DNA from: Chromohalobacter marismortui
Lineage (GTDB): Bacteria; Pseudomonadota; Gammaproteobacteria; Pseudomonadales; Halomonadaceae
NCBI RefSeq assembly: GCF_004364315.1
Contig: NZ_SOBR01000004.1
Location: forward strand, 372,001-436,000
DNA: 64,000 nt
Direction: 5' to 3'
The notes below the pieces were generated by a model, which did not search any database, was not told the origin of the DNA, and saw nothing but the letters and a program-made list of their open reading frames with translations. The position numbers and the translations under genes were made by a program. This document shows, piece after piece, positions 38,572 through 51,911 of the stretch (positions are counted from its first letter, which is position 1; each line of letters opens with the position of its first letter).

Positions 38572-40467
38572 GTGGATTACCCAGACCGCTTTGATGTCAT
38601 TGTCATCGGCGGGGGCCATGCGGGAACCGAAGCCGCATTGGCTGCCGCCCGCATGGGCTGTCAGACGCTATTGCTGACGCATAACATCGAGACGCTCGGG
38701 CAGATGTCCTGCAATCCCGCCATCGGCGGGATCGGCAAGAGTCATCTGGTCAAGGAAATCGATGCACTCGGCGGCGCCATGGCGCATGCCACCGATCTCG
38801 GTGGCATACAGTTCCGTGTGCTCAATGCCCGCAAGGGCCCCGCCGTACGCGCCACACGGGCCCAAGCCGACCGCGTCCGTTACAAGGCCGCGATTCGCAG
38901 CCAGCTGGAAAACCAGTCCCATTTGACGCTCTTCCAGCAAGCCGCCGACGACCTGATCGTCGATGGCGACACGGTGCGAGGCGTCGTGACGCAGACCGGG
39001 ATCCGCGTCTACGGCGAAAGCGTGGTGCTGTGTACCGGTACCTTCCTCGGTGGCGTTATCCACATCGGGTTGGACAATCACTCCGGCGGGCGTGCCGGGG
39101 ATCCGCCTTCCAATGCACTGGCGCAGCGGTTGCGTGCCCTGCCGTTCAACGTCGATCGGCTCAAGACCGGGACACCGCCGCGCCTGGATGCCAAAAGCGT
39201 GGATTTCTCGGTGCTCGAAACGCAGCCTGGCGACACGCCGACACCGGTCATGTCGTATCTAGGCAATCGCGAGCAACATCCCCGTCAGATGAATTGCCAT
39301 ATTGCGCATACCAACGCGCGTACTCATGAAATCATCCACGCTAACCTCGATCGTTCGCCGATGTACTCCGGCGTGATCGGTGGTGTTGGACCGCGCTACT
39401 GCCCGTCCATCGAAGACAAGGTGAATCGCTTCGCCGACAAATCGAGTCACCAGATCTTCGTCGAGCCCGAAGGCCTCGATACCCACGAGCTCTATCCCAA
39501 TGGGATCTCGACGTCGCTGCCCTTCGACGTGCAGTTCCAGGTGGTGCGTTCGATCAAAGGCTTCGAGAACGCGCACATCACGCGTCCCGGTTATGCCATC
39601 GAATATGATTTCTTCGATCCACGCGATCTGCGTCACTCGCTGGAAACCAAATTTATCCACAACCTGTTCTTCGCCGGCCAGATCAACGGCACGACGGGGT
39701 ACGAGGAAGCGGCCGCCCAAGGGTTGCTGGCGGGTCTCAACGCGGCACGCCGCGCCCAGGGGCTGGATACCTGGACGCCGCGCCGCGACGAGGCTTATCT
39801 CGGCGTGCTGGTCGACGATCTAATCACCATGGGCACCCAAGAGCCCTATCGCATGTTCACCTCGCGTGCCGAACATCGTCTGCTGCTGCGCGAGGACAAT
39901 GCCGACTTGCGTCTCACCGAGATTGGTCGAGACCTGGGACTCGTCGATGACGAGCGTTGGCAGCGCTTTTCCACCAAGCGCGAGGCCATCGCCCGCGAAT
40001 CCGAACGCTTACGGGATACCTGGGTGCAGCCCAGCAGCGAGCTGGCCAAGCGGTTGTCGGGCAAGCTCGACAAGTCCTTGGCCCGCGAGTATCGCCTGGC
40101 GGATCTGCTCAAGCGACCCGAACTGACGCATGCCGATCTCGCCGACGCTGCGCCCGAGCTCGATCCGGCCGTCGCCGATCAGGTGCAAATACAAGCCAAG
40201 TACGAAGGCTATATTGCGCGCCAGCAGGACGAGATCGATCGTCTGCGTCGCCATGAGGCCTTGCGCCTGCCCGAGGAACTGGACTACGCCCGCATCGACG
40301 GTCTGTCCCATGAGATCCGTCAGAAGCTCGAGGCCGCTCGACCCGAGACGCTGGCGCAGGCCGGGCGAATTTCAGGGGTCACGCCGGCCGCCGTATCGCT
40401 GCTTCTGGTGCATCTCAAGAAGCGTCGCCTGATCGATGAGCAGGACCTGCAGGCGGCCAACGCATGA
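38572..40467 (+). CDS. mnmG: tRNA uridine-5-carboxymethylaminomethyl modification enzyme MnmG (GidA)
   Basis: 631 residues from a GTG at 38572 with GAGG 6 bases upstream; the longer in-frame start adds a non-family peptide. [21 protein letters not shown] (FAD loop, Gly13-15 and Gly18) and [22 protein letters not shown] are diagnostic. The C-terminal helical domain binds MnmE. The pair modifies wobble U34. It opens the mnmG-rsmG-parA-parB run. Two perfect DnaA boxes are in the coding sequence (39056-39064 and 39653-39661). Confidence 0.98.
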   Translation: MDYPDRFDVIVIGGGHAGTEAALAAARMGCQTLLLTHNIETLGQMSCNPAIGGIGKSHLVKEIDALGGAMAHATDLGGIQFRVLNARKGPAVRATRAQADRVRYKAAIRSQLENQSHLTLFQQAADDLIVDGDTVRGVVTQTGIRVYGESVVLCTGTFLGGVIHIGLDNHSGGRAGDPPSNALAQRLRALPFNVDRLKTGTPPRLDAKSVDFSVLETQPGDTPTPVMSYLGNREQHPRQMNCHIAHTNARTHEIIHANLDRSPMYSGVIGGVGPRYCPSIEDKVNRFADKSSHQIFVEPEGLDTHELYPNGISTSLPFDVQFQVVRSIKGFENAHITRPGYAIEYDFFDPRDLRHSLETKFIHNLFFAGQINGTTGYEEAAAQGLLAGLNAARRAQGLDTWTPRRDEAYLGVLVDDLITMGTQEPYRMFTSRAEHRLLLREDNADLRLTEIGRDLGLVDDERWQRFSTKREAIARESERLRDTWVQPSSELAKRLSGKLDKSLAREYRLADLLKRPELTHADLADAAPELDPAVADQVQIQAKYEGYIARQQDEIDRLRRHEALRLPEELDYARIDGLSHEIRQKLEAARPETLAQAGRISGVTPAAVSLLLVHLKKRRLIDEQDLQAANA

Positions 40468-41090
40468 CCCCGGCTTGTGAAACGCGACTCGATACCGGTC
40501 TCGCCACGCTTGGGTTGGATATCGATGTCACTGTCCGCAAGCGTTTGCTTGCGTTGCTCGCGTTGTTGCACAAGTGGAATCGCGCCTATAACCTCACCGC
40601 GGTACGCGATCCTGAGCAGATGGTTACCCGTCATCTGCTCGATAGCGCCAGCATCGCGACCGCCGTGCGCGGCCCGACGTTGCTCGATGTCGGCGCGGGC
40701 GCCGGATTGCCGGGTCTGGTATTGGCGATACTCGATCCGTCACTCGCGGTGACCATGCTCGACGGCAATGGCAAAAAAGTACGCTTTCAGCGCCAAGCCG
40801 TTCTAGAGTTGGGGCTGGATAACGTCACGCCGGTGCAAGCGCGGGTCGAAACCTTCGAGCATGGCGGGTTCGACCAGATCGTCTCGCGGGCTTTCGCCCA
40901 GTTGGCGACGTTCGTCGAGCTCACGCGCCCGCTGCTGGCAAAAGGCGGTGAATGGCTGGCAATGAAGGGACGCGATGCCGCGTCCGAACTCGCCGAGCTG
41001 CCGCCGGACGTGACGTTGGTCGAGCGCCGCGAGCTGGAAGTACCGGGCGATGAGGCGCAACGCGTGCTCGTGCGCCTACGACCGAGTTAA
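40464..41090 (+). CDS. rsmG: 16S rRNA (guanine-527-N7)-methyltransferase RsmG (GidB)
   Basis: 208 residues. ATGA overlap with mnmG shows coupling. [27 protein letters not shown] is the conserved N-terminal region; [17 protein letters not shown] is the SAM-binding motif. The enzyme methylates G527 of 16S rRNA. The mnmG-rsmG-parA-parB order is standard near gammaproteobacterial origins. Confidence 0.97.
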   Translation: MTPACETRLDTGLATLGLDIDVTVRKRLLALLALLHKWNRAYNLTAVRDPEQMVTRHLLDSASIATAVRGPTLLDVGAGAGLPGLVLAILDPSLAVTMLDGNGKKVRFQRQAVLELGLDNVTPVQARVETFEHGGFDQIVSRAFAQLATFVELTRPLLAKGGEWLAMKGRDAASELAELPPDVTLVERRELEVPGDEAQRVLVRLRPS

Positions 41091-41140
41091 TGCCACTCGC
41101 GCTGCCGTTTTCGGGAGTTGTCGATTAAAGGGAGTCGATC

Positions 41141-41908
41141 GTGACCAAGATAATCGCCTTGACCAACCAGAAGGGCGGCGTTGGCAAGACCACCACCGCG
41201 GTCAATCTCGCGGCCTGCCTTGCCGCGCTGGACAAGCGAGTGCTATTGGTCGACCTCGACCCCCAGGGGCATGCCACCATGGGCAGCGGCATCGACAAGC
41301 ACGAACTCGATGGCAGCGTGCTCGAGGTATTGCTCGAAGGACGGCGTGCCAGCGAGGTCATTCTCGACTGCCCCGACGCCGGCTATGCCCTGCTGCCCGG
41401 CAATGGTGATCTGACTGCCGCCGAGGTCGACCTGCTCGATCGCGACGGCCGCGAGCGTTGCCTGGCCGAGGCGCTGGGCAGCGTCGCAGCCAGCTATGAC
41501 GTGGTGATCATCGACTGTCCGCCGTCCCTCAACATGCTGACCGTCAACGCTCTGACCGCGGCGGACGGGGTATTGATCCCGTTGCAATGCGAGTTCTATG
41601 CGCTGGAGGGCCTTTCCGCGCTGCTGGATACCGTCGAGCAGATTCAGGCCAGCGTGAATTCCGCGCTGGAGGTGTTCGGTATCGTGCGCACCATGTACGA
41701 CGCGCGCAATAGCCTCACGCGCGATGTCAGCAAGCAATTGAGCCAGTATTTCGGCGACACGCTGCTCAAGGCGACCATTCCGCGTAACGTACGCGTCGCC
41801 GAGGCACCGAGCCATGGCTTGCCGGTTACCAAGTACGCCCGCCTGTCGCGGGGAAGCCAAGCCCATCGGGTGCTGGCCAAGGAACTGATTCGCCGCCTGT
41901 CGCTATGA
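41141..41908 (+). CDS. parA: Chromosome partitioning ATPase ParA (Soj)
   Basis: 255 residues from a GTG with GGGAG upstream. The deviant Walker A KGGVGKTTT is at 11-19, with the signature Lys11; LLVDLDPQGHATMG is the Walker A' region and VIIDCPPSLNMLTVNAL Walker B. ParA dimers coat the nucleoid and move ParB-parS complexes to segregate origins. It precedes parB by 40 bases. Confidence 0.97.
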   Translation: MTKIIALTNQKGGVGKTTTAVNLAACLAALDKRVLLVDLDPQGHATMGSGIDKHELDGSVLEVLLEGRRASEVILDCPDAGYALLPGNGDLTAAEVDLLDRDGRERCLAEALGSVAASYDVVIIDCPPSLNMLTVNALTAADGVLIPLQCEFYALEGLSALLDTVEQIQASVNSALEVFGIVRTMYDARNSLTRDVSKQLSQYFGDTLLKATIPRNVRVAEAPSHGLPVTKYARLSRGSQAHRVLAKELIRRLSL

Positions 41909-41948
41909 ACCGCGACAGACAAGCGGGAGACGATTCGAGGGAATGCCT

Positions 41949-42869
41949 ATGACGCGCAAACGCGCACTGGGACGCGGCCTGGATGCCTTGATCGGGGCGG
42001 GCGCGCGTCATCGCGATACGGTCGGCGGCGAGGAACTCGCCGCCGACGTCGTGCTGGAACCCGCCCAGGCGCCCGCCGGCGAAGAGCGCGAGCGCTTGAT
42101 GCGCCTACCGCTGGGGCAATTGAGTCGAGGCAAGTACCAGCCACGTCGCGATATTCAGCCGGAGTCGCTCGAGGAACTCGCCGATTCGATTCGTGCCCAG
42201 GGGGTCATGCAGCCCATCGTGGTGCGTCCGATGGGCGAGTCCCGTTACGAGATCATCGCCGGCGAGCGGCGTTGGCGAGCGGCGCAGCTTGCAGAGCTCG
42301 ATGTCATCCCCGCCGTGGTGCGTGAAGTCAGTGACGAGGCGGCGCTCGCCTTGGCCCTGATCGAGAACATTCAGCGCGAAAACCTCAATCCGGTGGAAGA
42401 GGCCATGGCGCTGAAGCGGCTGCTCGACGATTTCGAGCTCACGCAACAGCAGGTGGCCGATGCCGTCGGCAAGTCGCGTGCCCAGGTCGCCAATCTGCTG
42501 CGCTTGTTGAGCCTCGACGAGGAAGTGCAGACGCTGCTCGAACGCGGCGATCTGGACATGGGGCATGCGCGTGCCCTTTTGACGCTACCTGCCGCACGCC
42601 AGCGGAGTATTGCGCGAGAAGTCGTCGAGCGCGATCTGACCGTGCGCCAGACCGAGGCGCTGGCCAAGCAGAGCGGCCGTGGCAAGGACAATGCCAAGCC
42701 CACGGCAAGTGCCTCGGACAATACCGACGTGGCGCGTCTCGAGACGCGTCTTGCCGAACTTTTGGGGGCACCGGTCAAGATTCAGCATGGGCCGTCGGGC
42801 AAGGGGCGTGTCACTATTCGCTACACGAGCCTCGATGAACTGGATGGCATCCTGGGGCATATTCAATGA
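41949..42869 (+). CDS. parB: Chromosome partitioning protein ParB (Spo0J)
   Basis: 306 residues from the ATG at 41949, which has GAGGGA 6 bases upstream; an ATG at 41943 overlaps that site. The start TRKRALGRGLDALIG is the ParA-contact region. LPLGQLSRGKYQPRRDI, then GERRWRAAQLAELDVIPA and ALIENIQRENLNPVEEA form the CTPase/ParB core; a helix-turn-helix (LTQQQVADAVGKSRAQVANL) reads parS; the C-terminus dimerises. Six parS targets lie at 7.3-11.4 kb, about 30 kb away across oriC. Confidence 0.97.
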   Translation: MTRKRALGRGLDALIGAGARHRDTVGGEELAADVVLEPAQAPAGEERERLMRLPLGQLSRGKYQPRRDIQPESLEELADSIRAQGVMQPIVVRPMGESRYEIIAGERRWRAAQLAELDVIPAVVREVSDEAALALALIENIQRENLNPVEEAMALKRLLDDFELTQQQVADAVGKSRAQVANLLRLLSLDEEVQTLLERGDLDMGHARALLTLPAARQRSIAREVVERDLTVRQTEALAKQSGRGKDNAKPTASASDNTDVARLETRLAELLGAPVKIQHGPSGKGRVTIRYTSLDELDGILGHIQ

Positions 42870-43008
42870 GGGATGCAGTCGTGCGCTATACGGAGAGCGC
42901 GACAAAATGCCGCAGTCAACATTTAGCGCGTTAACGTTATTTACCGTTTTTTCGTGCCCCTTTAGTGGTAAAGGTCTGCGAGATCGCGTTAAATCGCTGC
43001 ATGCTTGG

Positions 43009-43037
43009 TTGAAGGGGATTGGTCCCTCCCCTATAAT
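43009..43037 (+). promoter_or_regulatory. Promoter of the atp operon
   Basis: TTGAAG, 17-base spacer, TATAAT, about 60 bases upstream of atpI, in the 227-base gap after parB. The same gap has a 6-bp inverted repeat (CCTTTA/TAAAGG at 42959-42974) of unknown use. Confidence 0.75.
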
Positions 43038-43096
43038 CCGCCGAGATTTGTCTGGGCGATGACGCCAGTAAAAAATAGGACGGCGAGATCCACGCC

Positions 43097-44378
<1,282 letters not shown>

Positions 44379-44412
44379 CCGGTTTTCTCAACCCCAACCC
44401 CTTAAACCTTGA

Positions 44413-44679
<267 letters not shown>

Positions 44680-44745
44680 TACCACCGTGCGGCCCGAGGG
44701 CCACGGTGGCTTCAACCCCCAACATGTGATGCGAGAGGTGCTGGC

Positions 44746-45216
44746 GTGAATCTGAACCTAACCCTGATCGGTCAGGCCATAGCCTTCGCGGTTTTCGTCT
44801 GGTTCTGCATGAAGTTTGTATGGCCACCGGTCATGCAGGCGCTGCAGGAGCGGCAGAAGAAGATCGCCGATGGCCTGGATGCGGCCAGCCGTGCGACTCG
44901 CGATCTTGAGCTGGCCGAAGAACAAGCGGCTGAGCAACTCAAGGAAAGCAAGGAGCAGGCGGCCCAGATCATCGAACAAGCCCATAAAAGGGCCAACCAG
45001 ATGATCGAGGAAGCGCGTGACAATGCCCGTCTCGAAGGAGAGCGCATGATCGAAAGCGCTCGCGGCGAGATCGAGCAGGAGACGCAGCGCGCGAAGGAAG
45101 AGTTGCGGGCCCAGGTGGCGACACTCGCCATCCAGGGCGCCGAGCGTATCCTCGATTCCTCCATTGATGAAGCCAGGCATCGCGAGCTGGTCGACAAGCT
45201 CGCGGCCGAGCTCTGA
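44746..45216 (+). CDS. atpF: ATP synthase Fo subunit b
   Basis: 156 residues from a GTG with GAGAGG upstream. One N-terminal membrane helix ([20 protein letters not shown]) and a long charged coiled coil (about 30-150) rich in Glu, Ala and Gln form the peripheral stalk. Two copies link subunit a to the delta subunit. atpH begins 11 bases later. Confidence 0.96.
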   Translation: MNLNLTLIGQAIAFAVFVWFCMKFVWPPVMQALQERQKKIADGLDAASRATRDLELAEEQAAEQLKESKEQAAQIIEQAHKRANQMIEEARDNARLEGERMIESARGEIEQETQRAKEELRAQVATLAIQGAERILDSSIDEARHRELVDKLAAEL

Positions 45217-45227
45217 GGAGGTGAGGC

Positions 45228-45764
45228 ATGGCTGAAACGTCTACCGTAGCTCGACCGTACGCCAAAGCGGCGTTCGAGTATGCGCGCGACCACACGGCGC
45301 TGGAGGCCTGGTCCGGACAGTTGGCATTGGCGGCGCAAGTAGTGTCCAACACCGTGTTCAACGCTGAAGTCGTGGGCCACCCGAAACTGTCCTACGGGCA
45401 GAAGACGGCGTTGCTGCTCGACGTCTGCGGCGAACTCGACGAGTCGCTTTGCAACTTTCTCCGTACCGTGGGCTCGCAAGGGCGGCTCGCCGCCCTCCCG
45501 GCAATCGCCGAGCAGTTCGACGCGCTGCGCGCTCGAGAAGAGAAGCGGGTGGACGTGACCATCGTCTCCGCCTTCGATCTGGATGCCGCACAGCAGGATA
45601 AGCTCGCGACTGCGCTGAAGAAGCGTCTCAACCGCGAAATCTCCATTACCACTCAGGTGGACCGTGCGCTGATGGGTGGCGCGATCCTGCGTGCCGGCGA
45701 CACCGTCATCGACGGTTCGGTACGCGGTCGATTGAACCGTCTACGCGACGCACTTTCCGCTTGA
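45228..45764 (+). CDS. atpH: ATP synthase F1 subunit delta
   Basis: 178 residues. The N-terminal helical bundle begins [17 protein letters not shown], the common delta start; the C-terminal part has [22 protein letters not shown], the family signature. It joins the b-stalk to the alpha3beta3 head. An AGGAGGTGAGG site precedes the ATG. Confidence 0.97.
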   Translation: MAETSTVARPYAKAAFEYARDHTALEAWSGQLALAAQVVSNTVFNAEVVGHPKLSYGQKTALLLDVCGELDESLCNFLRTVGSQGRLAALPAIAEQFDALRAREEKRVDVTIVSAFDLDAAQQDKLATALKKRLNREISITTQVDRALMGGAILRAGDTVIDGSVRGRLNRLRDALSA

Positions 45765-45780
45765 GTTCGAGGGACATGGC

Positions 45781-47325
45781 ATGCAGCAACTGAATCCTTC
45801 CGAGATCAGCGACATCATCAAGCAGCGTATCGAAAAGCTGGATGTCGCATCCGAAGCCCGCAACGAAGGTACCGTCGTCAGTGTTTCCGACGGTATCGTG
45901 AAGATTCATGGTCTCGCCGACGCGATGTTCGGCGAAATGATCGAATTTCCCGGCAGCATCTTCGGCATGGTGCTCAACCTCGAGCGCGACAGCGTTGGTG
46001 CCGTGGTGCTGGGAGATTATCTGCAGCTCGAAGAAGGCATGACCGCGCAGTGCACCGGTCGTATTCTCGAGGTGCCGGTGGGCCCGGAACTCATCGGCCG
46101 CGTGGTCGATGCACTGGGTAACCCCATCGATGGCAAGGGCGAACTCGATACCAAGATGACCGACGCGGTGGAAAAAGTCGCGCCGGGCGTCATCACTCGT
46201 CAGTCGGTCGATGAGCCGATCCAGACCGGCCTCAAGTCCATCGATGCCATGGTGCCGATCGGTCGCGGCCAGCGCGAGCTGATCATCGGTGACCGCCAGA
46301 TCGGGAAATCGGCGATCGCCATCGACACCATCATCAACCAGAAAGGCAAAGGGGTGACGTGCGTCTACGTCGCCATCGGCCAGAAGCAGTCGACCATTGC
46401 CAACGTGGTGCGCAAGCTCGAAGAGCACGGCGCCATGGAACATACCATCATCGTCGCCGCCGGCGCGGCCGATCCGGCGCCGATGCAGTTCCTGGCCGCG
46501 TATTCCGGCTGCACCATGGGTGAATACTTCCGCGACCGTGGCGAAGACGCGCTGATCGTCTATGACGATCTGTCCAAGCAGGCCGTGGCCTATCGTCAGG
46601 TCTCGCTGCTGCTGCGGCGTCCGCCGGGTCGCGAAGCCTACCCCGGTGACGTCTTCTATCTCCACTCGCGTCTGCTGGAGCGTGCCGCGCGGGTCAATGC
46701 CGATCATGTCGAGAAGCTCACCAACGGTGAGGTCAAGGGCAAGACCGGTTCGTTGACCGCGTTGCCGATCATCGAGACGCAGGGTGGCGACGTCTCGGCA
46801 TTCGTGCCGACCAACGTGATCTCGATCACCGACGGCCAGATCTTCCTCGAGACCAACCTCTTCAACTCCGGCGTGCGGCCGGCGATCAACGCGGGGCTTT
46901 CCGTATCCCGTGTGGGTGGCAGCGCGCAGACCAAGATCATCAAGAAGCTTGGCGGGAGCGTGCGGCTGGCACTCGCGCAGTACCGTGAACTGGCGGCCTT
47001 CTCGCAGTTTGCCTCGGATCTCGATGAAGCGACTCGCAAGCAGCTTGAACACGGGCAGCGAGTCACCGAGCTGATGAAGCAGAATCAGTATTCGCCGATG
47101 TCGGTGGCCGAAATGGCGGTGACGCTGTATGCCGCCAACGAAGGCTTCCTGGAAGATGTCGAGGTCAATAAAGTGCTGGATTTCGAACAGGCGCTGCAGG
47201 CGTACATGAAATCCGAGCAGGCCGAGCTGATGGACAAGATCAATCAGACCGGCAACTACGACGACGACATCCAGCAGGGCCTCAAGTCCGGCCTCGAGAC
47301 GTTCAAGTCCACTCAGACCTGGTGA
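45781..47325 (+). CDS. atpA: ATP synthase F1 subunit alpha
   Basis: 514 residues. The N-terminal helix binds delta; the beta barrel follows; [18 protein letters not shown] is the P-loop of the non-catalytic nucleotide site; [17 protein letters not shown] contains Walker B; the C-terminal helical domain closes the protein. Three copies alternate with beta. An 858-residue open frame on the other strand over atpA and atpG is a shadow. Confidence 0.99.
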   Translation: MQQLNPSEISDIIKQRIEKLDVASEARNEGTVVSVSDGIVKIHGLADAMFGEMIEFPGSIFGMVLNLERDSVGAVVLGDYLQLEEGMTAQCTGRILEVPVGPELIGRVVDALGNPIDGKGELDTKMTDAVEKVAPGVITRQSVDEPIQTGLKSIDAMVPIGRGQRELIIGDRQIGKSAIAIDTIINQKGKGVTCVYVAIGQKQSTIANVVRKLEEHGAMEHTIIVAAGAADPAPMQFLAAYSGCTMGEYFRDRGEDALIVYDDLSKQAVAYRQVSLLLRRPPGREAYPGDVFYLHSRLLERAARVNADHVEKLTNGEVKGKTGSLTALPIIETQGGDVSAFVPTNVISITDGQIFLETNLFNSGVRPAINAGLSVSRVGGSAQTKIIKKLGGSVRLALAQYRELAAFSQFASDLDEATRKQLEHGQRVTELMKQNQYSPMSVAEMAVTLYAANEGFLEDVEVNKVLDFEQALQAYMKSEQAELMDKINQTGNYDDDIQQGLKSGLETFKSTQTW

Positions 47326-47391
47326 TGCAGGGCCCGGTGCTAGACCGGGTCGGCATGCCGGCTGAGCGGCTCGCAAGAGGGTGAGATCGAG

Positions 47392-48267
47392 ATGGCAGCT
47401 GCAAAAGAGATTCGCACCCAGATCGGGAGCATCAAGAACACGCAGAAGATCACCAGCGCCATGGAGATGGTCGCTGCGTCGAAGATGCGCAAGGCTCAAG
47501 AGCGCATGACGGCCAGTCAACCATACGCCAAGCTGATCCGACGCGTGGTGAGCCATATTGCCAAGGCCAACCCCGAATATCGTCATGAGTACATGATCGA
47601 GCGCGAGGTCAAGCGTGTGGGGTATATCGTGGTTTCCAGCGACCGCGGTTTGGCCGGCGGCCTGAACGTCAATGTGTTCAAGGCCGTGACGCGCGAAGCC
47701 AAGTATTGGCATGAACAGGACGTCGAGGTCGATTATGCGGCCATCGGGTCCAAGGCCAATGTGTTCTTTCGCAACCATGGCGGCAATCTGGTGGCGGGCA
47801 AGAGCGGTCTGGGCGAGGCCCCGGCCGTCGAAGACCTGATCGGGAGCGTCAGTGTCATGCTGAAGGCCTTCGATGAGGGACAACTGGATCGGCTTTACGT
47901 GGTGCATAACGAGTTCGTCAACACCATGACGCAGAAGCCGATCGTGCGTCAGTTGCTCCCCTTGGTCGCCGAGGCGGATGACGACGAAGAAGAGACACGT
48001 ACCAGCGGCAGCTGGGACTACCTGTATGAGCCGGACGCCAAGACCCTGCTCGATCATTTGCTGGTGCGCTATGTGGAATCCCAGGTGTATCAGTCTGTGG
48101 TCGAGAATGCGGCCTGCGAGCAGGCGGCGCGGATGATCGCGATGAAGAACGCGACCGACAATGCCGGCAATCTGATCGATGATCTGGAGTTGGTCTATAA
48201 CAAGGCCCGTCAGGCCGCGATCACCCAGGAAATTTCGGAGATCGTCGGCGGCGCCGCCGCCGTATGA
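47392..48267 (+). CDS. atpG: ATP synthase F1 subunit gamma
   Basis: 291 residues. The two terminal helices form the rotor shaft: [24 protein letters not shown] at the start in three overlapping conserved pieces, and [18 protein letters not shown] near the end. The middle globular part ([11 protein letters not shown]) contacts epsilon and the c-ring. It turns inside the alpha3beta3 head. Confidence 0.98.
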   Translation: MAAAKEIRTQIGSIKNTQKITSAMEMVAASKMRKAQERMTASQPYAKLIRRVVSHIAKANPEYRHEYMIEREVKRVGYIVVSSDRGLAGGLNVNVFKAVTREAKYWHEQDVEVDYAAIGSKANVFFRNHGGNLVAGKSGLGEAPAVEDLIGSVSVMLKAFDEGQLDRLYVVHNEFVNTMTQKPIVRQLLPLVAEADDDEEETRTSGSWDYLYEPDAKTLLDHLLVRYVESQVYQSVVENAACEQAARMIAMKNATDNAGNLIDDLELVYNKARQAAITQEISEIVGGAAAV

Positions 48268-48294
48268 CGACGCAGGTCCCACCGAGCCCCCTGA

Positions 48295-49731
<1,437 letters not shown>

Positions 49732-49815
49732 GGCCACGCCCATTGGGGAGTGCAGGGCCGGCGCTGCCACCCGAGATGCGCCGGGCCCGACGCTCCCATG
49801 AACGAGGAGATAGCG

Positions 49816-50241
49816 ATGGCTAGCTTCCAATGCGACATCGTCAGCGCCGAGAAGGCCATCTTCTCCGGCAACGCCGAGCAGCTAGTGGCGGCCGGCGTGT
49901 CGGGCGATCTGGGTATTCTGCGTGGCCACGCACCGCTGCTCACCGAGCTCAAGCCGGGCCCGGTACGCGTGATGCGCGAAGGTGGCGAAGAAGAAGTGTA
50001 CTTCGTCACGGGTGGCTTCCTGGAGGTCCAGTCGGAGGTGGTCTCGGTGCTGGCCGATACGGCCACACGCGCGCATGACCTCGACGAGGCGGCGGCCGAA
50101 GAGGCGCGCCAGGAGGCCTTGCGGTCCATGGGCGACAAGCAGTCCGATCTCGACTATACCCGGGCCGCTGCCGAACTGGCCGAAGCCGTCGCCCAGTTGC
50201 GTACCATCCAGCAACTGCGCGAGAAGGGCAGTCGACGCTAG
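49816..50241 (+). CDS. atpC: ATP synthase F1 subunit epsilon
   Basis: 141 residues from the ATG at 49816 with GAGGAGA upstream; a longer frame starting at 49750 adds a non-family peptide. The N-terminal beta sandwich (CDIVSAEKAIFSGNAEQLVA; GDLGILRGHAPLLTELKPG) is followed by a two-helix C-terminal domain that can inhibit ATP hydrolysis. Last gene of the atp operon; a terminator follows. Confidence 0.97.
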   Translation: MASFQCDIVSAEKAIFSGNAEQLVAAGVSGDLGILRGHAPLLTELKPGPVRVMREGGEEEVYFVTGGFLEVQSEVVSVLADTATRAHDLDEAAAEEARQEALRSMGDKQSDLDYTRAAAELAEAVAQLRTIQQLREKGSRR

Positions 50242-50267
50242 TCGGCGCACGCAATGCCGTTGTCATG

Positions 50268-50293
50268 AAGGCGACCCACGGGTCGCCTTTTTC
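50268..50293 (+). terminator. Terminator of the atp operon
   Basis: A 9-bp stem (50268-50276 with 50281-50289), a 4-base loop, and a T-run through 50292, 27 bases after the atpC stop. Confidence 0.88.
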
Positions 50294-50324
50294 GTGGGCG
50301 GCACCGCGACATGACGTATGTCGC

Positions 50325-50353
50325 TTGGTAGCGTCTTGCGCCCGCCGTAGAAT
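50325..50353 (+). promoter_or_regulatory. Promoter of glmU
   Basis: TTGGTA, 17-base spacer, TAGAAT, 40 bases upstream of the glmU ATG and after the atp terminator. Confidence 0.65.
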
Positions 50354-50392
50354 ATCTCCATCTTCTTGGAGAGATGCATAGGGACGACAGCG

Positions 50393-51754
50393 ATGACGTT
50401 AGACGTGGTGATACTCGCCGCCGGCCAGGGAACGCGGATGCGTTCGGCCAAGCCCAAGGTTCTGCATGCGTTGGCGGGCAAGCCGATGGTGACGCACGTG
50501 CTGGATACTGCCGAGCGACTGGGCGCGACGCGCACCCACGTCGTGATCGGTCACGGCGCCGAGCAAGTCGAGGCCGAACTCGGTGAGCGCGAGGTGGGTT
50601 TCGCCCTCCAGGCCGAACAGAAAGGCACCGGCCATGCCGTGGCCCAGGCGCTGGAGAAGATGGGCGACGGCAAGGTGCTGATTCTTTACGGCGATGTGCC
50701 GCTGATTCGCGCCGAGACCTTGGCGGCGTTGCTCGCCGAAGTGGATGAAACCCGCTTGGGGCTGCTGACCGTGGAAATGCCCGATCCCAGCGGTTACGGT
50801 CGTATCGTGCGCGACGCCGAGGGACGCGTGACATGCATCGTCGAGCACAAGGACGCCAGCGAGACCCAGCGCGCTATTACCGAATGCAACACCGGTATCG
50901 TTGCCGCCACGGGGGCACAGCTCAAGCGCTGGCTGCCACGTCTCTCCGCCGAGAACGTCCAGGGTGAGTATTATCTAACCGAGATCTTCGCCATGGCGGC
51001 CACCGAAGGCATTGACATCGCCACCGCCTCGCCCGCCTCGGCGCTGGAGGTCGAAGGTGTCAACAACCGCTCGCAGATGGCCGCCCTCGAGCGTGCCTAT
51101 CAGCGGGACCGGGCCGAGCGTCTATTGACCGAAGGCGTGGCGCTGGCCGACCCGGCGCGCTTCGATGTGCGTGGCCAACTCGTCTGCGGACATGACGTCT
51201 TCATCGATGTGGGCTGTGTGTTCGAGGGCGAGGTAACGCTCGGCGATGGCGTCAGCGTGGGCCCCTACACCTTGATTCGCGATAGTCATGTCGCGGCGGG
51301 GACGGTCATCGAGGCGCACAGCATCATCGAGGGCGCCGAGGTGGCGGAACAGGCGCACATCGGCCCCTTCGCGCGGCTGCGCCCCGGCACGCGCCTGGCG
51401 CGTCAAAGCAAGGTGGGCAACTTCGTCGAGACCAAGAATGCCGAGGTCGGCGTGGGCAGCAAGATCAACCACCTGAGCTACGTTGGCGATGCGCGGCTAG
51501 GACGTGGCGTCAATGTCGGCGCCGGCACCATTACCTGCAATTATGATGGCGCCAACAAACATCGTACCGAGATCGGCGACGATGTCTTCGTGGGGTCCAA
51601 CACCGCCTTGGTGGCACCGGTCTCACTGGGCGCTGGCGCGACGGTCGGGGCCGGCTCGACCATCAACAAGAATGTCGATGCCGGGGCCCTGGCAGTGGCC
51701 CGCCCGCGTCAGACCACGCGGGCAGGATGGCAGCGTCCGCGCAAGTCTTCCTGA
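50393..51754 (+). CDS. glmU: Bifunctional N-acetylglucosamine-1-phosphate uridyltransferase / glucosamine-1-phosphate acetyltransferase
   Basis: 453 residues from the ATG at 50393. The N-terminal half begins TLDVVILAAGQGTRMRS, the nucleotidyltransferase loop; from about residue 250 a left-handed beta helix of hexapeptide repeats carries the acetyltransferase, with NFVETKNAEVGVGSKINHLSY as the acetyl-CoA/acceptor region. It makes UDP-GlcNAc for peptidoglycan and LPS. The partner GlmS is encoded 0.9 kb downstream. Confidence 0.98.
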   Translation: MTLDVVILAAGQGTRMRSAKPKVLHALAGKPMVTHVLDTAERLGATRTHVVIGHGAEQVEAELGEREVGFALQAEQKGTGHAVAQALEKMGDGKVLILYGDVPLIRAETLAALLAEVDETRLGLLTVEMPDPSGYGRIVRDAEGRVTCIVEHKDASETQRAITECNTGIVAATGAQLKRWLPRLSAENVQGEYYLTEIFAMAATEGIDIATASPASALEVEGVNNRSQMAALERAYQRDRAERLLTEGVALADPARFDVRGQLVCGHDVFIDVGCVFEGEVTLGDGVSVGPYTLIRDSHVAAGTVIEAHSIIEGAEVAEQAHIGPFARLRPGTRLARQSKVGNFVETKNAEVGVGSKINHLSYVGDARLGRGVNVGAGTITCNYDGANKHRTEIGDDVFVGSNTALVAPVSLGAGATVGAGSTINKNVDAGALAVARPRQTTRAGWQRPRKSS

Positions 51755-51911
51755 CCCCCCTTCGATGCCGCGTCCGAGTGTGAGATTTTTCCTTCACCGG
51801 GCGCGGTTTTTCTTGCGCATGCCGGGGGGTGCTTGACCGACGATGTTGAATCGCGTTTGATACGCATATTGTTTCGTTTCGGAAGTTATGTCTTTCGTGA
51901 ACAAGGATGAT

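Noticed and set aside
45706-48282. 858-codon open frame on the minus strand across atpA and atpG
   Set aside because: It is antisense to two certain genes and its composition follows their third-codon-position bias; no domain is visible.
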